This document shows positions 1 to 6,527 of a stretch of DNA of 9,610 nt, piece by piece (position 1 is the first letter of the stretch; every line of letters begins with the position of its first letter). The notes below the pieces were generated by a model. That model ran no database searches. It was given only the letters and a program-made list of their open reading frames with translations, and was not told where the DNA came from. The position numbers and the translations under genes were made by a program. Source of the DNA: Deltaproteobacteria bacterium (lineage in GTDB: Bacteria; Desulfobacterota; GWC2-55-46; S146-73). Where the stretch lies: positions 1 through 9,610 of the forward strand of contig WGFF01000241.1 of assembly GCA_015492355.1 (NCBI GenBank), in the 5' to 3' direction.

Positions 1-1511
1 TCGGCATGAGGGACCTTGAAAGATTCATTGAGAAGGGTGTCCACAGTGCGGGAGGTTATCCATTCATATTCGGATTGCCGGGTATATGCGACGGTGTTGC
101 CATGGGGCACAGGGGTATGCATTATTCCCTGCCATCGAGGGAACTCATTGCAGATATAGTGGAGAGCGTTGCAGAGGCACATGCCTTTGATGGGCTTGTA
201 CTTCTTACAAACTGTGATAAGATTACCCCTGGTATGCTCATGGCATGTGCCAGGCTCGACATACCATCCATCGTGGTCACTGCTGGACCGATGGTCACAG
301 GCAGATACAGGGGCAGAAGGCTCTCTTTCATAAGGAATACATTTGAGGCAATGGGCAGGTTCAAGAAGGGCGAGATATCACGAAAGGAACTCGATGCCTG
401 CGAGCTAGGTGCCTGTCCAGGGGTGGGCAGTTGCCAGGGCTTGTATACAGCCAATACAATGAACTCGCTTACAGAGGCGATGGGTATGAGTCTGCCGGGG
501 TGCGGTACCGCCCTTGCGGTTTCGAGTGAGAAGAGAAGGATAGCATTCCAGAGCGGGGTGCGTATAGTCGAACTTGTAAGGAGGGGTATAACACCGAGGA
601 GGATAATGAACAGGTCAGCCTTTGAGAATGCCATAAGGGTCGATATGGCGCTCGGTGGCTCCACCAATACGGTGCTCCATCTACTCGCCATAGCAAGGGA
701 TGCGGGTGTTGACCTTCCGCTTGAAAGATTCGATTCCATAAGCAGGGAGACACCACACATAGCATCCATAGAGCCTGTGGGAGACCATTACATGGAGGAC
801 CTTCACTGGGCAGGCGGTATAAGTGCGGTGATGGCAAGGCTCAAGGGTATGATAAAGGACAATATGACAGTGTCGGGCAGGAGGATAAGGTCTATCATAA
901 GGGATGTGGACTATATCGACGATGAGGTCATAAGACCCCTCCACAGGGCATACAGTCCAGAAGGGGGTATCGCTATTCTGAGGGGCAATCTTGCACCTGA
1001 TGGTGCTGTTGTGAAGAGGTCGGGCGTGAGCCCCAATATGATGCGCTTTTCAGGAAGGGCACGGGTGTTCAACTCCGAGGAGTCTGCCATGAAGGCTATT
1101 ACCAGCGGGAGGATAAGATCTGGCGATTGCGTTGTCATAAGGTATGAGGGTCCCAAGGGTGGTCCCGGTATGAGGGAGATGCTCGCACCGACTGCAACCA
1201 TTGTGGGGATGGGGCTCGGTGATAAGGTAGCCCTCATAACGGATGGCAGGTTCTCAGGCGGTACAAGGGGACCATGCGTGGGACATATATCCCCAGAGGC
1301 AATGGAGGGAGGACCGATCGCCCTCCTGAAAGAAGGTGATATAATCGAACTCGATATACCAGCGAGAAAAATTGATGTAAGGCTATCCGAAGAGGAACTC
1401 AGAAGACGGAAGAAGGACTGGAGGATGCCTGAGCCAAAGATAAAAAAGGGCTGGCTCGGACGGTACTCAAGGCTTGTAAGGTCTGCAAATACAGGTGCGG
1501 TACTGGACTGA
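1..1511 (+). CDS. ilvD: Dihydroxy-acid dehydratase, 5'-truncated by window edge
   Basis: Dehydrates 2,3-dihydroxy-isovalerate and 2,3-dihydroxy-3-methylvalerate to the 2-keto acids used for valine, leucine and isoleucine; cytoplasmic Fe-S enzyme. The reading frame is open from base 3. The ATG at 6 is internal, since the protein there is already at the conserved stretch before AGGYPF. Numbering from that Met, family signature 1 (CDKITPGM) is at 70-77 and signature 2 (TDGRFSGGT, with the catalytic Ser) at 412-420. C70 and C143 are 73 residues apart, as are two cluster cysteines in family numbering (122 and 195), so about 52 N-terminal residues are missing and the full protein is near 553 aa. 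The region of the third potential cluster ligand lies outside the window, so the cluster type cannot be judged. It ends at TGA 1509-1511, followed by a terminator-like hairpin, so it may be transcribed apart from ilvB. Confidence 0.97.
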   Translation, partial: GMRDLERFIEKGVHSAGGYPFIFGLPGICDGVAMGHRGMHYSLPSRELIADIVESVAEAHAFDGLVLLTNCDKITPGMLMACARLDIPSIVVTAGPMVTGRYRGRRLSFIRNTFEAMGRFKKGEISRKELDACELGACPGVGSCQGLYTANTMNSLTEAMGMSLPGCGTALAVSSEKRRIAFQSGVRIVELVRRGITPRRIMNRSAFENAIRVDMALGGSTNTVLHLLAIARDAGVDLPLERFDSISRETPHIASIEPVGDHYMEDLHWAGGISAVMARLKGMIKDNMTVSGRRIRSIIRDVDYIDDEVIRPLHRAYSPEGGIAILRGNLAPDGAVVKRSGVSPNMMRFSGRARVFNSEESAMKAITSGRIRSGDCVVIRYEGPKGGPGMREMLAPTATIVGMGLGDKVALITDGRFSGGTRGPCVGHISPEAMEGGPIALLKEGDIIELDIPARKIDVRLSEEELRRRKKDWRMPEPKIKKGWLGRYSRLVRSANTGAVLD

Positions 1512-1521
1512 AGAGGTGGAT

Positions 1522-1549
1522 CTCCCTGTAAAGGGGGCTATTATTTTTT
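1522..1549 (+). terminator. Probable intrinsic terminator after ilvD
   Basis: CTCCCT (1522-1527), loop GTAA, AGGGGG (1532-1537) gives a 6-bp stem with one T-G wobble. It is followed by a T-rich stretch with six consecutive T at 1544-1549, six bases after the stem. It sits 10 bases past the ilvD stop. The stem is short and the T-run is offset, so termination may be partial. Confidence 0.5.
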
Positions 1550-1561
1550 CCTAAAAACTCA

Positions 1562-1635
1562 GGATTGGGTTTCTCTGGAAGGGATTGGGGGGAACCTATG
1601 GGTTAACATCCTCTTACAAAAAAAGGTTTCCCTCA
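1562..1635 (+). promoter_or_regulatory. Structured G-rich leader upstream of ilvB
   Basis: Direct reading shows three things. GGATTGGG is repeated at 1562-1569 and 1582-1589. Four G-tracts (1567-1569, 1581-1583, 1587-1592, 1600-1602) are separated by loops of 11, 3 and 7 bases, which fits a possible G-quadruplex. TGGGGGGAACC (1586-1596) can pair over 11 bp with GGTTTCCCTCA (1625-1635), with two G-T wobbles. A local hairpin AACC-TATG-GGTT (1593-1604) competes with the long stem. A regulatory role for ilvB is inferred. No T-box motif or Val/Leu/Ile-rich leader peptide is present. Confidence 0.35.
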
Positions 1636-1659
1636 TGATATAAGGAAAAGGATGGATAT

Positions 1660-3357
1660 ATGAAGAAGACGGGTGCACAGATATTCGTTGAGTGTCTGCT
1701 CAAGGAGGGTGTGGACACCATATTCGGTTTCCCTGGTGGTGCTGTGCTCCCCATATACGATGAACTCTACAATGCACCCATAAGGCACATACTCGTAAGA
1801 CACGAGCAGGGTGCCGTACACATGGCTGACGGGTATGCAAGGGCAACGGGTAGACCCGGTGTGGTGGTGGTAACGTCTGGTCCCGGTGCGACCAATACGG
1901 TTACAGGTATAGCCACTGCATACATGGACTCTGTACCTGTGGTCGTCTTTACAGGGCAGGTGCCTACACCCCTTATAGGCAACGATGCCTTCCAGGAGGC
2001 AGACATCGTTGGCATAACAAGGCCCTGTACAAAGCACAACTACCTCATAAAGGATGTAAGAGACCTTGCAAGGAAGATAAAGGAGGCATTCTATGTGGCG
2101 ACCACTGGAAGACCCGGTCCCGTGCTTGTGGACCTGCCGAAGGATGTGCTAACAGATTCCGTTGAGTTCGTCTATCCCGAGACTGTGCGGATGGAGAGCT
2201 ATCAGCCCACCTACAGAGGGCATCAGGGGCAGATAAAGAAGGCACTGAACCTCATACTCAAAGCCAAGAGACCGGTTGTGTACGCAGGTGGTGGGGTACT
2301 GCTTTCCAATGCATCTGAGGAACTCAAAAAATTCGTCACAAAACTCAACCTCCCCATCACCACAACCCTGATGGGGCTCGGTGCATTCCCCGGTACACAC
2401 CCCCTGTTCATGGGTATGCTCGGTATGCATGGTACCTACTGTGCCAACATGGCTGTTACGAATACAGACTGTCTCATAGCCATAGGTGCGAGATTTGATG
2501 ACAGGGTTACTGGCAAGGTGGATGAATTCGCCCCTTATGCGGATATAATACATATAGATATAGACCCCACATCCATAAGCAAGACCATAAAGGTGGATAT
2601 ACCCATAGTGGGTGATGTAAGGAATGTACTGAGGGATATGCTCAAGATACTTCCCTCTGTAGGCGGGCTCAGGGAGTACAAAAAATCCCTCAAGGAATGG
2701 CACAGGCAGATAAAGGAGTGGGCATCCACACACAGCCTTGCCTACACGCAGGATATGAAGGGTGGTATCAAGCCCCAGTTTGTTATAGAAAAGCTCTATG
2801 AGCTCACCAAGGGTGATGCCATCGTAACTACAGAGGTGGGACAGAATCAGATGTGGGCTGCCCAGTACTTCAAGTTCGACAGCCCCAGGACATTTCTTAC
2901 CTCTGGTGGACTCGGCACGATGGGTTTCGGCTTTCCCGCTGCCATCGGTGCACAGATAGCCTTCCCGAAGAAGACGGTGATAGATATAGCAGGGGACGGC
3001 TCCATACAGATGAATATCCAGGAGATGGCAACAGCGGTGCAGTACAAACTCCCTGTGAAGGTTGCCATCATAAACAACAGGTTCCTTGGCATGGTTAGAC
3101 AGTGGCAGGAACTCTTCTACAACAAGAGATACTCCTATTCGTGCCTCGGGGTTCTACCGGATTTCGTGAAACTGGCTGAATCCTACGGCGGTGTGGGCCT
3201 GAGGGCGACAAAACCAGATGAGGTGGAGCCTGTAATCAAAAAGGCACTCGAGATAAAGGACAGACCCGTGCTCATGGACTTTGTCGTCAATCCAGAGGAG
3301 GACGTCTATCCCATGGTTCCAGCAGGTCAGCCCATAAACAAGATGCTCCTTGTATAA
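1660..3357 (+). CDS. ilvB: Acetolactate synthase, large (catalytic) subunit
   Basis: ThDP-, FAD- and Mg-dependent enzyme that joins two pyruvates to acetolactate, or pyruvate plus 2-ketobutyrate to acetohydroxybutyrate. It works as a complex with IlvN. At 565 aa the length is normal for the family. The N-terminal ThDP-pyrimidine domain has FGFPGGAVLPIYD and the catalytic Glu at E49 within RHEQGAVHMADGYAR. The C-terminal ThDP-pyrophosphate domain has the GDGS...NN motif, with D446 and the Asn pair 472-473. RQWQELF follows at about 480, carrying the conserved Trp near the substrate channel. AHAS is preferred over other ThDP enzymes because ilvN follows immediately and the sequence matches along its whole length. 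The ATG start is preceded by AAGGAT at 1648-1653. It is the first gene of the ilvBNC run, after the leader at 1512-1659. Confidence 0.97.
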   Translation: MKKTGAQIFVECLLKEGVDTIFGFPGGAVLPIYDELYNAPIRHILVRHEQGAVHMADGYARATGRPGVVVVTSGPGATNTVTGIATAYMDSVPVVVFTGQVPTPLIGNDAFQEADIVGITRPCTKHNYLIKDVRDLARKIKEAFYVATTGRPGPVLVDLPKDVLTDSVEFVYPETVRMESYQPTYRGHQGQIKKALNLILKAKRPVVYAGGGVLLSNASEELKKFVTKLNLPITTTLMGLGAFPGTHPLFMGMLGMHGTYCANMAVTNTDCLIAIGARFDDRVTGKVDEFAPYADIIHIDIDPTSISKTIKVDIPIVGDVRNVLRDMLKILPSVGGLREYKKSLKEWHRQIKEWASTHSLAYTQDMKGGIKPQFVIEKLYELTKGDAIVTTEVGQNQMWAAQYFKFDSPRTFLTSGGLGTMGFGFPAAIGAQIAFPKKTVIDIAGDGSIQMNIQEMATAVQYKLPVKVAIINNRFLGMVRQWQELFYNKRYSYSCLGVLPDFVKLAESYGGVGLRATKPDEVEPVIKKALEIKDRPVLMDFVVNPEEDVYPMVPAGQPINKMLLV

Positions 3358-3360
3358 GTA

Positions 3361-3368
3361 AAAGGAGG
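3361..3368 (+). promoter_or_regulatory. Strong Shine-Dalgarno supporting a TTG start for ilvN
   Basis: AAAGGAGG ends 9 bases before TTG 3378, close to the ideal spacing. No in-frame ATG follows until after the conserved ACT-domain start. The site therefore fixes the TTG as the ilvN initiation codon. Confidence 0.85.
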
Positions 3369-3377
3369 TTTCTTAAA

Positions 3378-3863
3378 TTGCGTCATACCATATCTGTACT
3401 CGTAAACAACGAATTCGGGGTGCTCGCAAGGATAGCTGGGCTTTTCTCTGGACGGGGGTTCAATATAGAGAGCCTGTGTGTGGCAGAGACCATCGATCCC
3501 AGGATATCGAGGATGACTATCGTAACGAGCGGGGATGACAAGATACTGGAACAGATAAACAAGCAACTCAACAAACTGATAGACGTAATAAAGGTGCACG
3601 ATTTTACGGGCGAGGAGTACATAGAAAGGGAACTCGCCCTCATAAAGGTCACTGCCACAGCGACAAACAGGGCAGAGATACTCAGTATAGTGGATATATT
3701 CCGTGCAAAGGTTGTGGACGTAAGCCCCAGGACCTACACCATAGAGATTACAGGTGATGAGGAGAAGATATCTGCCATAACCGAGCTCCTGCGTCCCTTT
3801 GGTATAAAGGAGATAGTACGCACGGGCCGTATAGCCATGGCACGGAGTCCAAAGGTGAAGTAA
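3378..3863 (+). CDS. ilvN: Acetolactate synthase, small (regulatory) subunit
   Basis: Regulatory partner of IlvB: it raises catalytic activity and confers valine feedback inhibition. At 161 aa it is the usual size. An N-terminal ACT domain spans about 3-75, followed by the C-terminal AHAS small-subunit domain (about 80-158). The residues that bind valine in E. coli IlvH (N11, G14, N29) occur at the same numbers here, so valine inhibition is probably kept (inference). The gene begins with TTG behind a strong Shine-Dalgarno, and the resulting MRHTISVLV is a normal family N-terminus. It lies 20 nt after ilvB, so the two are surely co-transcribed. A perfect hairpin begins two bases after its stop codon. 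Confidence 0.95.
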   Translation: MRHTISVLVNNEFGVLARIAGLFSGRGFNIESLCVAETIDPRISRMTIVTSGDDKILEQINKQLNKLIDVIKVHDFTGEEYIERELALIKVTATATNRAEILSIVDIFRAKVVDVSPRTYTIEITGDEEKISAITELLRPFGIKEIVRTGRIAMARSPKVK

Positions 3864-3864
3864 A

Positions 3865-3885
3865 GCCCTGCCCGCAGGGCAGGGC
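3865..3885. repeat. Perfect 9-bp hairpin just after ilvN
   Basis: GCCCTGCCC, loop GCA, GGGCAGGGC is a perfect inverted repeat of very high G+C, starting two bases after the ilvN stop. On the + strand it is followed by ATTCC, so it is not a standard intrinsic terminator. On the - strand TTTA follows, which is also too weak. Similar hairpins mark the ends of IS200/IS605-type elements. It could also simply protect the ilvBN mRNA 3' end. Confidence 0.85.
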
Positions 3886-3987
3886 ATTCCGGCAGACCCG
3901 GTAACAAGGATAAGGTCTCTTTCGAGAGGGTTTTAGCCCCACAGGCTTGAGCCCCTTTATGGGACACCAGGATGGATATCCTTACGA

Positions 3988-4031
3988 AAGGGGTTTACAC
4001 TGACAGACCCTCTTTCAGGGAGGTTCCCCTT
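3988..4031 (+). promoter_or_regulatory. Two-tier hairpin in ilvC 5' leader
   Basis: AAGGGG (3988-3993) pairs with CCCCTT (4026-4031), and inside it CCCT (4008-4011) pairs with AGGG (4017-4020). The structure ends 13 bases before the ilvC Shine-Dalgarno. It could mark a processing site or affect ilvC expression, or be the second end of the suspected mobile relic. No T-run follows; the A-run at 4035-4041 rules out a normal terminator on this strand. Confidence 0.4.
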
Positions 4032-4044
4032 GTGAAAAAAACAC

Positions 4045-4049
4045 GGAGG
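4045..4049 (+). promoter_or_regulatory. Shine-Dalgarno deciding the ilvC start
   Basis: GGAGG ends 7 bases before ATG 4057 but only one base before the in-frame TTG 4051. The ATG, giving MKVYYD as in other IlvC proteins, is therefore the start. Confidence 0.85.
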
Positions 4050-4056
4050 TTTGTGG

Positions 4057-5067
4057 ATGAAGGTCTATTACGACAGGGATACGGATATCGAAAGGATACG
4101 CTCCAGGAAGGTTGCGATACTGGGCTATGGCAGTCAGGGACACGCCCACACCCAGAACCTTGCAGACAGTGGGGTGGATGTGGTGGTTGGTCTCAGAAAG
4201 GATGGTGGTTCGTGGAAGAAGGCGAAGTCAGATGGTATCAAGGTGGTGGAGGTAGATGAGGCGGTCAGGTCTTCTGATGTGGTGATGGTACTCATACCTG
4301 ATGAATTGCAGGCAGATGTATACAGGGAGAAGATCGCTCCCAATCTCAAAAAGGGTGCGTACCTTGCCTTTGCCCATGGTTTCAACATCCATTTCGGGCA
4401 GATAGTGCCGAACAGGGATATAAATGTATTCATGGTTGCACCGAAGGGTCCTGGGCATCTTGTAAGGCATGAGTACAAGAGGGGTAACGGGGTGCCCACC
4501 CTCGTTGCGGTCCACCAGGACCCCTCTGGTGATACACTCCAGGTTGCCCTTGCCTATGCATCTGCCATAGGCGGGGGCAGGGCTGGGATTATAGAGACCA
4601 CCTTCAAGGACGAGACAGAGACCGACCTTTTCGGGGAGCAGGCAGTCCTGTGCGGGGGTGTTACAGCACTCATACAGGCAGGTTTCGAGACCCTTGTGGA
4701 GGCAGGGTATCCAGAGGAGATGGCATATTTCGAGTGTCTCCACGAGATGAAGCTCATAGTAGACCTCATATACGAGGGCGGTATATCGAACATGAGGTAT
4801 TCCATAAGCAACACCGCCCAGTACGGAGACCTTACAAGGGGACCGAGGATAATAAACGACGAATGCAAGAAGGAAATGAAGAGGATACTCGGTGAGATAC
4901 AGTCAGGGGCATTTGCAAGGGAGTGGATACTGGAGAATCGTGCAAACAAGCCTGTGTTCAATGCCCTTACAAGGCGTGGTGAGGAGCATCCCATTGAGAA
5001 GGTGGGCAGAAGGCTGAGAGAGATGATGCCATGGCTGAAGAAGGCAAGGATAGTGGACAGGAAGTAG
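4057..5067 (+). CDS. ilvC: Ketol-acid reductoisomerase, class I
   Basis: Isomerises and reduces acetolactate and acetohydroxybutyrate to the dihydroxy acids, using Mg2+ and NAD(P)H; the next step is IlvD. With the ATG at 4057 the protein is 336 aa, the class I length. The N-terminal Rossmann domain has GYGSQG at 23-28. The C-terminal knotted domain has the metal ligands D190 and E194 (DLFGE) and the glutamates of YFECLHE near 226-230, matching family numbering. The cofactor loop after strand beta-2 reads R47-K-D-G-G-S52. The Asp at 49 is notable, because NADPH-type loops usually carry Ser or Gly and Arg there to hold the 2'-phosphate, so relaxed or NADH use is possible (inference). Its 193-nt distance from ilvN is unusual for this operon; psd follows after 9 nt. 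Confidence 0.97.
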   Translation: MKVYYDRDTDIERIRSRKVAILGYGSQGHAHTQNLADSGVDVVVGLRKDGGSWKKAKSDGIKVVEVDEAVRSSDVVMVLIPDELQADVYREKIAPNLKKGAYLAFAHGFNIHFGQIVPNRDINVFMVAPKGPGHLVRHEYKRGNGVPTLVAVHQDPSGDTLQVALAYASAIGGGRAGIIETTFKDETETDLFGEQAVLCGGVTALIQAGFETLVEAGYPEEMAYFECLHEMKLIVDLIYEGGISNMRYSISNTAQYGDLTRGPRIINDECKKEMKRILGEIQSGAFAREWILENRANKPVFNALTRRGEEHPIEKVGRRLREMMPWLKKARIVDRK

Positions 5068-5076
5068 ATTAAACGT

Positions 5077-5724
5077 ATGAAGGAACAACGAAGGTTTCCC
5101 ATTGCGAAGACAGGCTATCCGTTCATAGGGGCTTCTATTCTGTTTGCACTTGCGGTGTGGTATATGGATATAGGATGGCTCAAACTGCCATCTGTTCTGG
5201 CAGGTCTATTTCTTATGTCCTTTTTCAGGGACCCTGAAAGGGACATACCAGTGGATTCGGATGCCATTGTGAGCCCAGCAGACGGCAGGATAATAAAGGT
5301 GGAGCGCCTGTATGACGATAGATTCCTTAAGGGCGAGGCGGTCAGGGTGAGTGTGTTCATGAACCTTTTTGATGTGCATGTAAACAGGGCACCTGCCTCT
5401 GGAAGGGTGGTAAGGCGGATATACAACCCTGGCAGGTTCTTTTCAGCGAATCTGGACAAGGCATCCACAGAGAACGAACAGAATGCACTCATTGTGAGTG
5501 AGGCGGACAAGAGGAGATACGTTATAAACCAGATAGCGGGTCTTGTGGCGAGAAGGATTGTATGCTATGTGAAGGAGGGCTCTTTCGTTGAAAAGGGCGG
5601 TCGTGTGGGTATAATAATGTTCGGCTCAAGGTGCGATGTGTATCTTCCGCCTGATGCAAGGGTGGTCGTTGGTGTGGGGGAGAAGGTCAAGGCGGGCAGT
5701 TCCATTATAGGATACTGGCAATGA
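5077..5724 (+). CDS. psd: Phosphatidylserine decarboxylase, short type
   Basis: Decarboxylates phosphatidylserine to phosphatidylethanolamine at the inner membrane, the step after PssA. At 215 aa it is the short proenzyme form seen in many bacteria and archaea. Two hydrophobic segments (about 15-30 and 37-50) anchor it and are followed by the family hallmark FFRDPER (49-55). The likely catalytic set is D69 (VSPADG), H101 (DVHVNRAP) and S184 of FGSR. Self-cleavage between G183 and S184 gives a large beta chain and a 32-residue pyruvoyl alpha chain. The gene starts 9 nt after ilvC with only a weak Shine-Dalgarno (AGGAAG, 12 bases upstream), so translation may be coupled. It overlaps pssA by ATGA, which pairs consecutive enzymes of one pathway. 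Confidence 0.95.
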   Translation: MKEQRRFPIAKTGYPFIGASILFALAVWYMDIGWLKLPSVLAGLFLMSFFRDPERDIPVDSDAIVSPADGRIIKVERLYDDRFLKGEAVRVSVFMNLFDVHVNRAPASGRVVRRIYNPGRFFSANLDKASTENEQNALIVSEADKRRYVINQIAGLVARRIVCYVKEGSFVEKGGRVGIIMFGSRCDVYLPPDARVVVGVGEKVKAGSSIIGYWQ

Positions 5725-6527
5725 TAGACAACGAGATCTCACGGAGGGACTCAAGGGGGAGAAAGAGGATAAGGGGTGTATATCTTCTTCCCAATCTCCT
5801 TACCTCTGCAAGTCTTTTCGGTGGCTTCTACTCCATCGTTGCCTCCCTTGACGGGAGTTTTGTCAAGGCATCCATAGCCATACTCATCTCTGCTGTGCTC
5901 GATGCACTCGATGGGAGGATAGCGAGGCTTACTGGTTCGAGCAGTAAATTCGGTGTGGAGTATGACTCCCTCTCTGACCTCATAGCCTTCGGGCTCGCAC
6001 CTGCCATACTCATATTTACATGGGCATTAAGACCGTTCGGCAGGTACGGATGGCTTGCTGCGTTCATCTATGTGGTATGCGGTGCGCTGAGGCTTGCAAG
6101 ATACAACGTGCAGGTAACCAACGTGGAGAGCTCCCATTTCAACGGTCTGCCCATACCTGCGGCAGCATCACTCGTTGCATCAACAGTGCTCCTTTTCCAT
6201 TACCTCGGACAGGCTCAGACCACTGCCAAGCACGTGACCATACTGATAGTTGTATACATGCTTGCCCTTCTCATGGTGAGTAATATAAAATACTATAGTT
6301 TTAAGGAACTCAACCTGTCAAGAAGGATGCCCTTCAGACTCCTTGTGGGTATAATACTTCTGCTTATAGTGATAGCGGCAGAACCTCAGGTGATGCTCTT
6401 TATACTCACCCTTGGATACGTTGCATCAGGACCTGTGACTGCTGTGATGGAGAGAAGAAAAAGGGTCCTTTCTCGAACTTCACACAGGCAAGATAAAAAG
6501 GAAAAGGAGTTCTTGCTCGAAAAGTGA
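5721..6527 (+). CDS. pssA: CDP-diacylglycerol--serine O-phosphatidyltransferase
   Basis: Makes phosphatidylserine from CDP-diacylglycerol and L-serine in the cytoplasmic membrane and supplies Psd. The CDP-alcohol phosphatidyltransferase signature is complete: D61, D64, G65, A68, R69, G78, D82, D86 (D-x2-DG-x2-AR-x8-G-x3-D-x3-D). ARYN at 126-129 and FNGLPIPAAA at 140-149 are typical of the integral-membrane (Bacillus-type) PssA rather than the E. coli type. There are about seven hydrophobic segments across 22-245. The protein has 268 aa, with a basic N-terminus (about 1-18) and a highly charged, basic C-terminal tail (about 245-268) expected on the cytoplasmic side. It starts inside the psd stop (ATGA 5721-5724), which implies translational coupling. 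A 205-nt spacer follows before leuA. Confidence 0.95.
   Translation: MIDNEISRRDSRGRKRIRGVYLLPNLLTSASLFGGFYSIVASLDGSFVKASIAILISAVLDALDGRIARLTGSSSKFGVEYDSLSDLIAFGLAPAILIFTWALRPFGRYGWLAAFIYVVCGALRLARYNVQVTNVESSHFNGLPIPAAASLVASTVLLFHYLGQAQTTAKHVTILIVVYMLALLMVSNIKYYSFKELNLSRRMPFRLLVGIILLLIVIAAEPQVMLFILTLGYVASGPVTAVMERRKRVLSRTSHRQDKKEKEFLLEK

Larger units (their letters stand above)
3865..4031 (-). mobile_element. Possible relic of an IS200/IS605-type palindromic element
   Basis: This 193-nt spacer (3864-4056) in an otherwise tight operon is full of hairpins. They are the perfect one at 3865-3885; TCTCT-TTCG-AGAGG at 3916-3929; GGCTTGAGCC enclosed by CCCA...TGGG at about 3937-3963; and CCCT-CTTTC-AGGG (4008-4020) inside AAGGGG...CCCCTT (3988-4031). 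Read on the - strand, a GTGGGGCTAA-like stretch runs through to CCGGAATGCCCTGCC plus the terminal hairpin. This resembles the right ends (and omega-RNA 3' ends) of tnpB-type IS elements as I remember them. No transposase or tnpB is present, so it would be a solo end or a non-autonomous copy. An untranslated regulatory RNA is the main alternative. The assignment is from memory and tentative. Confidence 0.25.

Noticed and set aside
1614..1644. Sigma-70-like promoter (TTACAA ... TATAAG) before ilvB
   Set aside because: The spacing is 19 bp, matches are poor, and the start would fall inside the ribosome-binding site; A/T-rich chance is likely.
1512..1659. T-box riboswitch or Val/Leu/Ile leader peptide before ilvB
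   Set aside because: No AGGGTGG-ACCGCG-like T-box core. The only ATG-started frames are two or three codons long (ATG GGT TAA; ATG ATA TAA).
3865..3885. Classical terminator for ilvBN
   Set aside because: The stem is strong but ATTCC follows instead of a T-run, and ilvC is expected to be co-transcribed.
4051..4056. TTG at 4051 as the ilvC start
   Set aside because: Only one base separates it from GGAGG; ATG 4057 has proper spacing and the conserved MKVYY N-terminus.
3972..4259. 95-codon ORF starting in the ilvN-ilvC spacer
   Set aside because: It overlaps ilvC in another frame, has no family resemblance and an odd Trp/Gly/Arg-rich composition, as expected of a shadow frame.
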